A stretch of DNA of 64,000 nt from an uncultured Streptomyces sp. (GCF_947488945.1 NZ_CANLBS010000025.1:34590-98589); one strand, 5' to 3'; shown: positions 7,954 through 16,438, counted from the first letter of the stretch. Notes: a model not told the origin generated them from the sequence alone. Program-made: numbers and translations.

Positions 7954-8952
7954 TCAGGGCTTCACCGACCGGTAGTACCGCTTGGCGCCCTCGTGGAGCC
8001 GCAGCGGATCGGTGTAGATCGCCGTCCGCAGGTCCACCAACTGCGCCGAGTGCACCTCGCGCCCGATCCGGTCCCGGCTGTTGATCACCGTCCGGGTGAA
8101 CGCCTGGGTGGTCACCGGGTCCGTGCGGTCCGTCGTGACCAGCAGGTTGGCGATCGCCACCGTGGGCACGGACCGCCCCGGCCGGATGTTCCCGTACGCG
8201 TCCGGCGGCATCACCGCCGCCCGGTAGTAGCGGGTCGAGCCGCCGGCCGCCTGCAGCCGGGCGATCAGGTCGTCCTCCAGCGGCACCAGCCGGACGTCCA
8301 TCCGCTCCGACAGCGCCTGCACGGCGCTGGTGGGCAGCCCGCCCGACCAGAAGAACGCGTCCAGCCCTCCGCTCTCCAGCCGGGCCGGCATCGTGTCGAT
8401 CCCGGCGGTCACCGGGGTGATGCCGGTGGTGGGATCGATGCCGGCCGCCGTCATCAGCCGGTCCGCCACCAGCTTCACGCCGGAACCGAGCTGTCCCACC
8501 CCGACCCGCTTGCCCCGCAGGCCGGCGACGTCACGGACGGGGGAACCCTTCGGGACGACGAGCTGGACGTAGTCGTCGTAGAGCCGGACACAGCCCCGCA
8601 ACCGGGCCGCGCCCGGCTTGCCGCTGCGCAGGTACGAGGCGACGGCGTCGGCGGTGGCGATGGTGAAGTCGGCCTGCCCGGTCGCGACCCGCTCGATGTT
8701 CTGCTGCGAGCCCTCGCTGGTCCGCAGCCGTATCGAGACCTCCGGCATGTCGGTGGCCAGCGCGTTCTCCAGCCGTTCGCCGTAGAGCTGGTAGACACCG
8801 CTGCGCACCCCGGTCGAGAACACCAGCGAGCCGCTCGGCGACGACTGCCCGCCGGGCAGCACCCACCACAGCAGCAGCCCGGCCACCACCGCGGCGGCGG
8901 CCGCCCCCTGCAGGGTGCGCCGGCGGCCGGATCGGGAGAGTGCGGGGAACAT
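7954..8952 (-). CDS. TAXI-family (TRAP-associated) solute-binding protein, membrane-anchored
   Basis: This 332-residue protein has a TAXI-type binding-protein body (LVFSTGVRSGVYQLYGERL, then TSEGSQQNIERVATGQADF and LRGKRVGVGQLGSG). TAXI proteins normally feed TRAP transporters, but no TRAP permease gene is present in the window. The N terminus has one hydrophobic segment (residues ~15-36, LQGAAAAAVVAGLLLWWVL) without a lipobox, so it probably stays tethered to the outside of the membrane. ATG 8952 has AGGA 8 nt upstream. It is convergent with gluK and divergent from miaB. A TAXI protein from Thermus was crystallised with glutamate/glutamine, so a role as accessory sensor for GluK is conceivable (inference). 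Confidence 0.85.
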   Translation of the reverse strand: MFPALSRSGRRRTLQGAAAAAVVAGLLLWWVLPGGQSSPSGSLVFSTGVRSGVYQLYGERLENALATDMPEVSIRLRTSEGSQQNIERVATGQADFTIATADAVASYLRSGKPGAARLRGCVRLYDDYVQLVVPKGSPVRDVAGLRGKRVGVGQLGSGVKLVADRLMTAAGIDPTTGITPVTAGIDTMPARLESGGLDAFFWSGGLPTSAVQALSERMDVRLVPLEDDLIARLQAAGGSTRYYRAAVMPPDAYGNIRPGRSVPTVAIANLLVTTDRTDPVTTQAFTRTVINSRDRIGREVHSAQLVDLRTAIYTDPLRLHEGAKRYYRSVKP

Positions 8953-9042
8953 GGGCGCGATCCTGCCAGCTCCCCGCCCGCGCTGACCAGGGCCGTCCCG
9001 CCGGGCGGGAGTACGGGAGACGAGGCAGTCGCCGCCACCGCC

Positions 9043-9048
9043 TACCCT
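9043..9048 (+). promoter_or_regulatory. -10 element of a probable leaderless miaB mRNA
   Basis: TACCCT at 9043-9048 is followed by 6 nt and the miaB ATG at 9055. There is no Shine-Dalgarno sequence in the gap, which suggests that transcription starts at the A of the start codon. Confidence 0.45.
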
Positions 9049-9054
9049 TGTGGG

Positions 9055-10572
9055 ATGAGCAGCGGCAACCGGAGCGAAGCAGTGGACGTCGAGAAGACCT
9101 ACGAGGTACGCACCTACGGGTGCCAGATGAACGTCCACGACTCCGAACGGCTGTCGGGTCTCCTGGAGGGCGCGGGGTACGTCAGGGCGCCCGAGGGCTC
9201 GGACGGCGATGCCGACGTGGTGGTCTTCAACACCTGCGCGGTGCGCGAGAACGCCGACAACAAGCTGTACGGCAACCTCGGCCGGCTCGCCCCGATGAAG
9301 ACGAAGCGCCCCGGCATGCAGATCGCCGTCGGTGGCTGCCTGGCGCAGAAGGACCGCGACACCATCGTGCGCCGCGCCCCGTGGGTCGACGTCGTCTTCG
9401 GCACCCACAACATCGGCAAGCTGCCCGTGCTGCTGGAGCGCGCCCGGATCCAGGAGGAGGCGCAGATCGAGATCGCCGAGTCCCTGGAGGCGTTCCCCTC
9501 GACGCTGCCCACCCGCCGCGAGTCCGCCTACGCGGCCTGGGTCTCCATTTCCGTCGGCTGCAACAACACCTGCACCTTCTGCATCGTGCCCGCGCTGCGC
9601 GGCAAGGAGAAGGACCGGCGCACCGGCGACATCCTCGCCGAGATCGAGGCGCTGGTCGCCGAAGGAGTCTCCGAGATCACCCTGCTCGGCCAGAACGTCA
9701 ACGCCTACGGTTCCGACATCGGCGACCGCGAGGCGTTCTCCAAGCTGCTGCGCGCCTGCGGGAAGATCGAAGGGCTGGAGCGCGTCCGCTTCACCTCGCC
9801 GCACCCGCGCGACTTCACCGACGACGTCATCGCCGCCATGGCCGAGACGCCGAACGTCATGCCGCAGCTCCACATGCCGCTCCAGTCCGGGTCCGACCCG
9901 ATCCTGAAGGCGATGCGCCGCTCCTACCGGCAGGAACGCTTCCTCGGCATCATCGAGAAGGTCCGCGCCGCGATGCCCGACGCCGCCATCTCCACCGACA
10001 TCATCGTCGGCTTCCCCGGCGAGACCGAGGAGGACTTCGAGCAGACCATGCACGTGGTCCGCGAGGCCCGCTTCGCGGGCGCCTTCACCTTCCAGTACTC
10101 CAAGCGCCCCGGAACCCCGGCCGCCGACATGGAGGGGCAGATCCCGAAGGAGGTCGTACAGGAGCGGTACATGCGCCTGTCCGCCCTTCAGGAGCAGATC
10201 TCCTGGGACGAGAACAAGAAGCAGGTCGGCCGCACCCTGGACGTCATGGTCGCGGAGGGCGAGGGGCGCAAGGACGGCGCCACCCGCCGCCTGTCCGGCC
10301 GCGCCCCGGACAACCGCCTCGTCCACTTCACCCAGCCCGGGACCCCGGTGCGTCCCGGCGACGTGGTGACCGTCGAGATCACCTACGCCGCCCCGCACCA
10401 CCTGCTGGCCGAGGGCGTGCCCCTGGCCGTGCGGAACACCCGGGCCGGCGACGCCTGGGAGAAGCGCAACGCCGCCCCCGCCCCGCAGCCCGCCGGCGTG
10501 ATGCTCGGCCTGCCCACCGTCGGCGCGCCCGCCCCGCTCGCCGCCGTCGGGCCCGGCTGCGGCTGCGACTGA
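9055..10572 (+). CDS. miaB: tRNA-2-methylthio-N6-dimethylallyladenosine synthase
   Basis: MiaB is a radical-SAM methylthiotransferase that converts i6A37 to ms2i6A37 in tRNAs reading UNN codons. The N-terminal domain carries its iron-sulfur cysteines (TYGCQMN, FNTCAVREN, GGCLAQKD); the radical-SAM core has C-x3-C-x2-C as CNNTCTFC; a TRAM domain follows near residues 380-445. At 505 residues it is of normal length, with an Ala/Pro-rich tail ending CGCD. It acts on the product of MiaA, encoded 1.3 kb downstream. ATG 9055 is chosen because homology begins soon after and a -10 motif sits right before it. Confidence 0.95.
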   Translation: MSSGNRSEAVDVEKTYEVRTYGCQMNVHDSERLSGLLEGAGYVRAPEGSDGDADVVVFNTCAVRENADNKLYGNLGRLAPMKTKRPGMQIAVGGCLAQKDRDTIVRRAPWVDVVFGTHNIGKLPVLLERARIQEEAQIEIAESLEAFPSTLPTRRESAYAAWVSISVGCNNTCTFCIVPALRGKEKDRRTGDILAEIEALVAEGVSEITLLGQNVNAYGSDIGDREAFSKLLRACGKIEGLERVRFTSPHPRDFTDDVIAAMAETPNVMPQLHMPLQSGSDPILKAMRRSYRQERFLGIIEKVRAAMPDAAISTDIIVGFPGETEEDFEQTMHVVREARFAGAFTFQYSKRPGTPAADMEGQIPKEVVQERYMRLSALQEQISWDENKKQVGRTLDVMVAEGEGRKDGATRRLSGRAPDNRLVHFTQPGTPVRPGDVVTVEITYAAPHHLLAEGVPLAVRNTRAGDAWEKRNAAPAPQPAGVMLGLPTVGAPAPLAAVGPGCGCD

Positions 10573-10642
10573 CCGCTGCGGCCGGCCGCGGGCACCGCGT
10601 GCGCCCGCGGCCGACGGGGCCCGGCCCAGTACGCTGACCGGC

Positions 10643-11359
10643 ATGTTCGTCGCCGCAGCCGTCTGCCCCTGCCCGCCGCTCCTGGTGCCCGCCGTGGCCG
10701 CCGGAGCCGCCCCCGAACTCGACCCGGCGCGGGCCGCGTGCGCCGACGCGATCGGCGCGCTCACCGCCGCCCGCCCGGACCTGCTGGTCGTCGTGGGCCC
10801 GGTCGGCCCGGACGCCGCCGGACCGTACCCGGTGGGTGCGCGCGGATCCTTCGCCGGGTTCGGCGTGGACCTCGGCGTCCGCCTCGGTCAGGCCCCCGCC
10901 GACGCGGACGGCCGTGCGCTGCCGCCCTCGCTGGCCGTCGGCGCCTGGCTGCTGGAGCGGTCCGGCGGCCCCGGCCCCGCGACCGTCGAGGCGCTCGGTC
11001 TCCCCGACACGCTGTCCGCCGAGGAGTGCGCGGCCGTCGGCCGCGAGCTCGCGGAACGCGCCGGCCGCGTCGCGCTGTTGGTCATGGGGGACGGCAGCGC
11101 CTGCCGCACCGTGAAGGCGCCCGGCTACCTGGACGAGCGGGCCGACGCCTTCGACGCCGGGGCCTTCCGGGCGCTGCGGGACGCCGACACCGAGGCGCTC
11201 CTGGCACTCGACCCGTACCTCGCCCGTGAGCTGAAGGCGGCGGGCCGGGCCCCCTGGCAACTGCTCGCCGGGGCCGCCCGCGGTGCGGGAGCGACCGGCC
11301 GGCTGCTCCACGAGGACGCCCCGTACGGCGTCGGCTACGCGGTCGCGGTCTGGTCCTGA
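10643..11359 (+). CDS. class III extradiol dioxygenase-like (LigB-like) protein
   Basis: This 238-residue protein resembles the LigB/Memo fold annotated in actinobacteria as 'class III extradiol dioxygenase subunit B-like'. It opens with MFVAAAVCPCPPLLVP and has a strand-rich core (DLLVVVGPVGPDAAG, VALLVMGDGSACRT). The usual His metal ligands of true extradiol enzymes are not evident: the N-terminal motif reads CPCPP and there is no conserved H-x-H pair. Catalysis is therefore uncertain. It sits between miaB and miaA, an arrangement I recall as conserved in Streptomyces. A TACGCT -10 motif lies 7 nt before the ATG, suggesting a leaderless message. Confidence 0.7.
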   Translation: MFVAAAVCPCPPLLVPAVAAGAAPELDPARAACADAIGALTAARPDLLVVVGPVGPDAAGPYPVGARGSFAGFGVDLGVRLGQAPADADGRALPPSLAVGAWLLERSGGPGPATVEALGLPDTLSAEECAAVGRELAERAGRVALLVMGDGSACRTVKAPGYLDERADAFDAGAFRALRDADTEALLALDPYLARELKAAGRAPWQLLAGAARGAGATGRLLHEDAPYGVGYAVAVWS

Positions 11360-11418
11360 GCCCTCACACGGGCCGGACCGGGGCACGGGCCGGGGACCGG
11401 CCACGGCCACCACGCGCA

Positions 11419-11453
11419 CGAGGGCCGCGGAGCGTGGTGCTCCGCGGCCCTCG
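11419..11453. terminator. strong bidirectional terminator
   Basis: A perfect 15-bp stem (11419-11433 with 11439-11453; arms CGAGGGCCGCGGAGC and its complement) with a 5-nt loop GTGGT lies between the convergent LigB-like and antitoxin genes. Confidence 0.75.
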
Positions 11454-11485
11454 CCGGTCCCCGGCCCGTGCGGGCCGGGGGCGCG

Positions 11486-11722
11486 TCAGACGGTGGGCGG
11501 CCGGCCGCCCTGGTCCTTGGTGCCGAGACGGTCCACGGCGTCCTTCGCCTTCTGCGTGCCCGTGTTGATCTTGTCGCTGTACTTGCCCTTGGTCTTCTGG
11601 TCCACCGTGCGCGCGGCCTTGTCGAGACCCTGCTCGATCTTGCCGCCGTGCTGCTGCGCCAGACCGGCGGCCTTGTCCTTGGCCGGGGCCAGTTTCGCCT
11701 TCAGATTGTCCAGGAATCCCAT
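11486..11722 (-). CDS. MT0933-like antitoxin family protein
   Basis: This small, highly charged 78-residue protein has an amphipathic pattern of Lys/Asp/Ala helices (GFLDNLKAKLAPAKDKAAGL and DQKTKGKYSDKINTG). That is the layout of the MT0933 (Rv0909-type) antitoxin family, which is paired with a toxin in mycobacteria. No toxin gene is adjacent: the neighbours are miaA (divergent) and the LigB-like gene (convergent). In Streptomyces it is therefore likely a solo protein of other function, perhaps stress-related. GGAG lies 9 nt before ATG 11722. Confidence 0.75.
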   Translation of the reverse strand: MGFLDNLKAKLAPAKDKAAGLAQQHGGKIEQGLDKAARTVDQKTKGKYSDKINTGTQKAKDAVDRLGTKDQGGRPPTV

Positions 11723-11890
11723 GGGTCACACTCCGTGCTAGAGGGCCGTCGGCCGGTGTGCAGAGCTCTGTCCCGCCCCAGTCTCTACCTGTCCGCCTGC
11801 CGTGATTTTACTCGTGTTTGACCCGACCGGCCCTCGACCGTCGCCCGTACGGCGGACCGGAGGGGCCCGGAGGTTTGCGAGACTGGGGCG

Positions 11891-12829
11891 GTGAGCAGAG
11901 CAGATTCCACCCCCCGCGTCATCACCGTCGTCGGCCCCACGGCCGCCGGGAAGTCCGATCTGGGCGTCCTGCTGGCCCGGCGGTTCGACGGCGAGGTGGT
12001 CAACGCCGACTCCATGCAGCTCTACCGCGGGATGGACATCGGCACCGCGAAGCTCACCCTCGACGAGCGCGGCGGGGTCCCGCACCGGCTGCTGGACATC
12101 TGGGACGTCACCGAGGCCGCCAGCGTCGCCGAGTACCAGCGGCTGGCCCGGCTGGAGATCGACCGGCTGCTCGCCGAGGGCCGTACCCCCGTCCTCGTCG
12201 GCGGCTCCGGCCTCTACGTCAAGGGCGCGATCGACGCCCTGGAGTTCCCCGGCACCGACCCCGCGGTCCGCGCCCGGCTGGAGGAGGAACTCGACTCCGA
12301 CGGACCCGGCCCGCTGCACCGCAGGCTCGCCGAGGCCGACCCGGCGGCCGGCCGGGCGATCCTGCCGACCAACGGCCGGCGTATCGTCCGCGCCCTCGAA
12401 GTCATCGAGATCACCGGCCGGCCCTTCACCGCCAACCTCCCCGGCGAGACGCCCGTCTACGACGCGGTCCAGATCGGCGTCGACGTGGGCCGCCCCGAAC
12501 TGGACGCCCGCATCGCCGCCCGCGTCGACCGGATGTGGGAGGCCGGGCTCGTGGACGAGGTCCGGACGCTGGAGGCCCGGGGGCTGCGCGACGGGCTCAC
12601 GGCCTCACGGGCGCTCGGCTACCAGCAGGTCCTCGCGGCGCTGGCGGGGGAGTGCACCGAGGACGAGGCGCGCGCCGAGACGGTGCGGGCGACCAAGCGG
12701 TTCGCCCGCCGGCAGGATTCCTGGTTCCGCCGCGACGCCCGCGTCCGGTGGCTGGACGGTTCGCTGGAGGGCCGCGCCGAACTCGGCGACCGGGCCTCGG
12801 CAGTGGTCGAACGAGCGGTCACAGCCTGA
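11891..12829 (+). CDS. miaA: tRNA dimethylallyltransferase
   Basis: MiaA (312 residues) transfers a dimethylallyl group to N6 of A37 in UNN-reading tRNAs, giving the substrate for MiaB. The P-loop VVGPTAAGKSDLGV is near the N terminus, followed by NADSMQLYRGMDIGTAK and the conserved ASRALGYQQV motif near residue 240. GTG 11891 is preceded by GAGACT plus 6 nt, a -10-like element consistent with a leaderless start, and only a weak G-rich stretch as ribosome site. In Streptomyces this modification matters for the bldA leucyl tRNA and thus for development (known from related species). Confidence 0.95.
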   Translation: MSRADSTPRVITVVGPTAAGKSDLGVLLARRFDGEVVNADSMQLYRGMDIGTAKLTLDERGGVPHRLLDIWDVTEAASVAEYQRLARLEIDRLLAEGRTPVLVGGSGLYVKGAIDALEFPGTDPAVRARLEEELDSDGPGPLHRRLAEADPAAGRAILPTNGRRIVRALEVIEITGRPFTANLPGETPVYDAVQIGVDVGRPELDARIAARVDRMWEAGLVDEVRTLEARGLRDGLTASRALGYQQVLAALAGECTEDEARAETVRATKRFARRQDSWFRRDARVRWLDGSLEGRAELGDRASAVVERAVTA

Positions 12830-12931
12830 TCACGTGATGGCATCGGGACGCCCCGCAGGGCGTGGAGGGCTCCGGTGCCGTGCCATCATCGAGCATCGAT
12901 CGAAGTAGCCGAGTCCGAGTCGGGAGGGCGC

Positions 12932-13420
12932 GTGGCGATGGAGGCCGGCCCTCGCGACAGTGAGCTGGACGCACCGGAGAACCGCCGCTGGGCGGCACGT
13001 CTTCCGGGACGGCTCAGCGCCGACGGACCCGACGGACCCGAGGGGTCGGACGGGCCGGACGCGCCCGACGACGTGAACGCCCCCGAGGTCGAGGTGGAGC
13101 TCCGCCCGGCCCGGCGGCTGCGGATCTGGCAGCTCGCCCCCATCGTGATCCTGGCGGCGATCGGCTCCCTGATGTTCGCCTTCCCGCTCGCCTTCGAGTT
13201 CGGTGACGGCGGTGCGGTCGTCGCCATGCTGGGCCTGCTGATCAGCGGCTGCGCGGCCGGCTGGGGCATGATGGCCGCCCGCCGGGTCGGTCACGTCTGG
13301 CCCGGACTCCCGGTCCGGGGCGCCTCCGAGCGCGGCGACTGGCGCGTGGTGGCGCTGTACGTCCTGGTGTGCGCGGTGCTCGTGGCGCTGGCCGTCTGGC
13401 GCGTCGCCCGGCTGCGCTGA
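12932..13420 (+). CDS. small membrane protein, function unknown
   Basis: This protein of ~162 residues has an acidic, Asp/Pro-rich cytoplasmic N terminus (~65 residues, with DGPDGPEGSDGPDAPDD) followed by three hydrophobic segments: LAPIVILAAIGSLMFAFPLAF, AVVAMLGLLISGCAAGWGMM and VVALYVLVCAVLVALAVW. GTG 12932 follows GGGAGGG by 4-5 nt; ATG 12938 is a close alternative. It lies between miaA and dapF in the same direction. I recognise no domain. Conserved position suggests a Streptomyces membrane protein of unknown role. Confidence 0.75.
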   Translation: MAMEAGPRDSELDAPENRRWAARLPGRLSADGPDGPEGSDGPDAPDDVNAPEVEVELRPARRLRIWQLAPIVILAAIGSLMFAFPLAFEFGDGGAVVAMLGLLISGCAAGWGMMAARRVGHVWPGLPVRGASERGDWRVVALYVLVCAVLVALAVWRVARLR

Positions 13421-13486
13421 GCCCGCCGCGGCCGCGCCCCGCGCCGCGGCCGGCGGCCGTTTTGGCGGGCGCGCGCCCCTGCCTCG

Positions 13487-13492
13487 TACAGT
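13487..13492 (+). promoter_or_regulatory. -10 element of a probable leaderless dapF mRNA
   Basis: TACAGT (13487-13492) lies 6 nt before the dapF GTG at 13499; TTGGCG at 13462-13467 could be the -35 (19-nt spacer). No Shine-Dalgarno sequence is present. Confidence 0.45.
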
Positions 13493-13498
13493 TGCCCC

Positions 13499-14383
13499 GT
13501 GAGCACCTCGCAGATCGCCTTCCTCAAGGGGCACGGCACCGAGAACGACTTCGTCATCGTTCCGGACCCGGACAACGCCCTCGACCTGCCCGCGTCCGCC
13601 GTGGCCCGGCTCTGCGACCGCCGGGCCGGTGTCGGCGGCGACGGACTGCTGCACGTGGTGCGGTCCGCGGCCCACCCGGAGGCCGCGGCGATGGCCGGCG
13701 AGGCCGAGTGGTTCATGGACTACCGCAACTCCGACGGCTCGGTCGCCGAGATGTGCGGCAACGGCGTCCGCGTCTTCGCCCGCCACCTGCGGCGCGCCGG
13801 ACTCGTCGGGGACGGCGACCTCGCGGTGGCCACCCGCGGCGGTGTGAAGAAGGTCCACCTGGCGAAGAACGGCGACGTGACCGTGCACATGGGCGTCGCC
13901 GCCCTGCCGGACGACGGCGTCACCGTCACCGTCGGCGGACGGAGCTGGCCCGCCCGCAACGTCAACATGGGCAACCCGCACGCCGTCGCCTTCGTCGAGG
14001 ACCTGGCGCACGCCGGCGACCTGCGCGCGGAGCCGCCGTACGCCCCCGCCGGCGTCTACCCCGACGGCGTCAACGTCGAGTTCGTCGTGGCGCGGGGCAC
14101 GCGCCACGTCGCGATGCGCGTGCACGAGCGCGGTTCCGGCGAGACCCGTTCCTGCGGCACCGGGGCCTGCGCCGTCGCCGTGGCCGCCGCCCGGCGGGAC
14201 GGCATCGACCCGGCGGTGACCGGCGCCCCCGTCACGTACACCGTGGACCTGCCCGGCGGCACCCTGGTGATCACCGAACGCCCGGACGGGGCGGTCGAGA
14301 TGACCGGGCCCGCCGTCATCGTCGCGGAGGGCTTCTTCGACGCGGAGTGGATCGCCTCCGCGCTCGACCCGCGGCGCGGCTGA
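13499..14383 (+). CDS. dapF: diaminopimelate epimerase
   Basis: DapF (294 residues) interconverts LL- and meso-diaminopimelate for lysine synthesis; Streptomyces peptidoglycan uses the LL form. Motifs: KGHGTENDFVI at the N terminus, first catalytic Cys in MCGNGVRVFARHL, second in SCGTGACAVAVAA. Between them is the GNPHAV motif. The start GTG 13499 places the family N terminus at residue ~5. It stands between a membrane protein and rshA. Confidence 0.95.
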   Translation: MSTSQIAFLKGHGTENDFVIVPDPDNALDLPASAVARLCDRRAGVGGDGLLHVVRSAAHPEAAAMAGEAEWFMDYRNSDGSVAEMCGNGVRVFARHLRRAGLVGDGDLAVATRGGVKKVHLAKNGDVTVHMGVAALPDDGVTVTVGGRSWPARNVNMGNPHAVAFVEDLAHAGDLRAEPPYAPAGVYPDGVNVEFVVARGTRHVAMRVHERGSGETRSCGTGACAVAVAAARRDGIDPAVTGAPVTYTVDLPGGTLVITERPDGAVEMTGPAVIVAEGFFDAEWIASALDPRRG

Positions 14384-14451
14384 TCATCGCTCGATCGGGT
14401 GATCCGTTTCACGCTGGGCGGGACCGGGACCGGGGCGCGTGGTGGGGTCGG

Positions 14452-14518
14452 TAGCATCAAGCACCGGCCCGGAGACGCTGCGGCGTCTCCTCCGCCCGCC
14501 GGTCGACTCCGCCGGAGG
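14452..14518 (+). promoter_or_regulatory. rshA promoter and structured 5' UTR
   Basis: TAGCAT (14452-14457) is a likely -10, placing the mRNA start near 14464. Immediately after, GGAGACGC (14471-14478) pairs with GCGTCTCC (14483-14490) around TGCG. CCTCCG (14489-14494), which overlaps the 3' arm, could instead pair with CGGAGG (14513-14518), which contains the ribosome-binding site. The two pairings exclude each other, so a conformational control of translation is possible but unproven. Confidence 0.4.
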
Positions 14519-14524
14519 TGCCCC

Positions 14525-16438
14525 ATGAGTGCAGAGGCCGCCAGCCCGGGTGCTCCCGCCCGGAAACGGGCCCGCGCCCGGATCGATCTCCGCAGGCTCG
14601 GCCGGGTGGCCCTGCTCGGTCCCGTCTCCCGGGGCCGTCTGCCGGACGCCATCGGCCATGTGGCCGAGGCCCACCGTGCGCACCATCCCGACGCCGACCT
14701 CGGCGTGCTCAGCCGGGCCTACGTCCTGGCGGAGTCCTCGCACCGGGGGCAGACGCGCAAGAGTGGCGAGCCCTACATCACCCATCCGCTCGCGGTGACC
14801 CTGATCCTCGCCGAACTCGGCGCGGAGACCACCACGTTGACGGCGTCGCTGCTGCACGACACGGTCGAGGACACCGACGTCACGCTGGAGCAGGTGAGGG
14901 CGGAGTTCGGCGAGGAGGTGAGCTATCTCGTCGACGGCGTCACCAAGTTGGAGAAGGTCGACTACGGCGCCGCGGCCGAGCCCGAGACCTTCCGCAAGAT
15001 GCTGGTCGCCACCGGCGACGACGTCCGGGTGATGTCGATCAAGCTCGCGGACCGGCTGCACAACATGCGCACCCTCGGCGTGATGCGGCCGGAGAAACAG
15101 GTCAGGATCGCCAAGGTCACGCGGGACGTGCTGATCCCGCTGGCCGAACGGCTCGGCGTGCAGGCGCTGAAGACCGAGCTGGAGGACCTGGTCTTCGCCA
15201 TCATGCACCCCGAGGAACATGCCCGGACCCAGGCGCTGATCGCCGCCTCGGAGGACGGTCCCGACCCGCTGGCCGCCATCGCGGAAGACGTCCGCGCGAC
15301 GCTCCGGGAGGCCGGCATCACCGCCGAAGTCCTCATCCGGCCGCGCCACTTCGTCTCCGTCCACCGCGTGCACGCCAAGCGCGGCGAGCTGCGCGGCACC
15401 GACTTCGGCCGTCTCCTGGTGCTGGTCGCCGAGGACGCCGACTGTTACGCCGTCCTCGGCGAACTGCACACCTGTTTCACCCCGGTCGTCTCGGAGTTCA
15501 AGGACTTCATCGCCGCACCGAAGTTCAACCTCTACCAGTCGCTGCACACCGCGGTCGCCGGACCCGGCGGCGACGTCGCGGAAGTCCTCATCCGCACGCA
15601 CCAGATGCACAAGGTCGCCGAGGCCGGCGTGGTCGCGCTCGGCAACCCGTACGCGGCGGACCCCGGCGCGGCCGAACCCGCCGACGGCGAGCGCGCCGAC
15701 CCGACCCGGCCCGGCTGGCTCTCCCGGCTGCTGGCCTGGCAGGAGTCCGCCCCCGACCCGGACACCTTCTGGACCACCCTGCGGGACGACCTCGCGCAGG
15801 ACCGCGAGATCACCGTCTTCCGCACCGACGGCGGCACCCTCGGCCTCCCGGCCGGCGCCACCTGCGTGGACGCCGCCTACGCCCAGTACGGCGACGAGGC
15901 CCACACCTGCATCGGCGCCCGCGTCAACGGCCGGCTCGCCACCCTGGGCACCGTCCTCAACGACGGCGACGCCGTGCAGCTCCTGCTCGCCCGCGAGTCC
16001 GCCTCCGGCCCCGCCCGCGCGTGGCTCGACCACGCCCGGACGCCCGCCGCCCGTATCGCGATCAGCGGCTGGTTCGACCACCACGACGAGGAGATCCCGG
16101 AGTCCCGCCAGGAGCCGGCCGGTCCGACGGCCGTACCGGTCCGGCCGGAAGGGCCCGCCGCCGGTGAACCGCGGCCCGACGACGCCCCTCACGTCACCCT
16201 GGTCGCCGAGTCGTTCGGGCGGCCCCGGCTGCTCGCCGACCTGACCGAGACCATCGCCGCCGCCGACGCCGCCATCGTCTCCGCCACCGTGGAACCGCCC
16301 AGGCAGCAGCGTGTGCGGCACACGTACACGCTGAGCCTCCCCGACGAGGCCACGCTGCCGGTCCTGATGCGCGCGATGCGCGACGTCGCCGGCGTGTACG
16401 ACGTCAGCCGCACGGAGGACCCGGCCGCGCACGGCTGA
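14525..16438 (+). CDS. rshA: RelA/SpoT homolog, (p)ppGpp hydrolase with degenerate synthetase
   Basis: This is a 637-residue long RSH protein. The HD hydrolase domain is intact: LLHDTVEDT (H111, D112, E115, D116) and KLADRLHNMRTL (173-184). The synthetase-like region (~265-375) has lost landmarks: the basic loop before 'YSIYRK' reads RPRHFVSVHR, and the ending AHWKYK is replaced by ALGNPY, though DCYAVLGELH and KFNLYQSLHT remain. A TGS domain (~430-490) and a C-terminal ACT domain follow. It should degrade rather than make (p)ppGpp. ATG 14525 has CGGAGG 6 nt upstream. S. coelicolor has RshA at this place in addition to RelA elsewhere. Confidence 0.9.
   Translation: MSAEAASPGAPARKRARARIDLRRLGRVALLGPVSRGRLPDAIGHVAEAHRAHHPDADLGVLSRAYVLAESSHRGQTRKSGEPYITHPLAVTLILAELGAETTTLTASLLHDTVEDTDVTLEQVRAEFGEEVSYLVDGVTKLEKVDYGAAAEPETFRKMLVATGDDVRVMSIKLADRLHNMRTLGVMRPEKQVRIAKVTRDVLIPLAERLGVQALKTELEDLVFAIMHPEEHARTQALIAASEDGPDPLAAIAEDVRATLREAGITAEVLIRPRHFVSVHRVHAKRGELRGTDFGRLLVLVAEDADCYAVLGELHTCFTPVVSEFKDFIAAPKFNLYQSLHTAVAGPGGDVAEVLIRTHQMHKVAEAGVVALGNPYAADPGAAEPADGERADPTRPGWLSRLLAWQESAPDPDTFWTTLRDDLAQDREITVFRTDGGTLGLPAGATCVDAAYAQYGDEAHTCIGARVNGRLATLGTVLNDGDAVQLLLARESASGPARAWLDHARTPAARIAISGWFDHHDEEIPESRQEPAGPTAVPVRPEGPAAGEPRPDDAPHVTLVAESFGRPRLLADLTETIAAADAAIVSATVEPPRQQRVRHTYTLSLPDEATLPVLMRAMRDVAGVYDVSRTEDPAAHG

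Noticed and set aside
9050..9054. GTGGG before miaB as a ribosome-binding site
   Set aside because: Too close to the ATG and a poor match; a leaderless start explains the context better.
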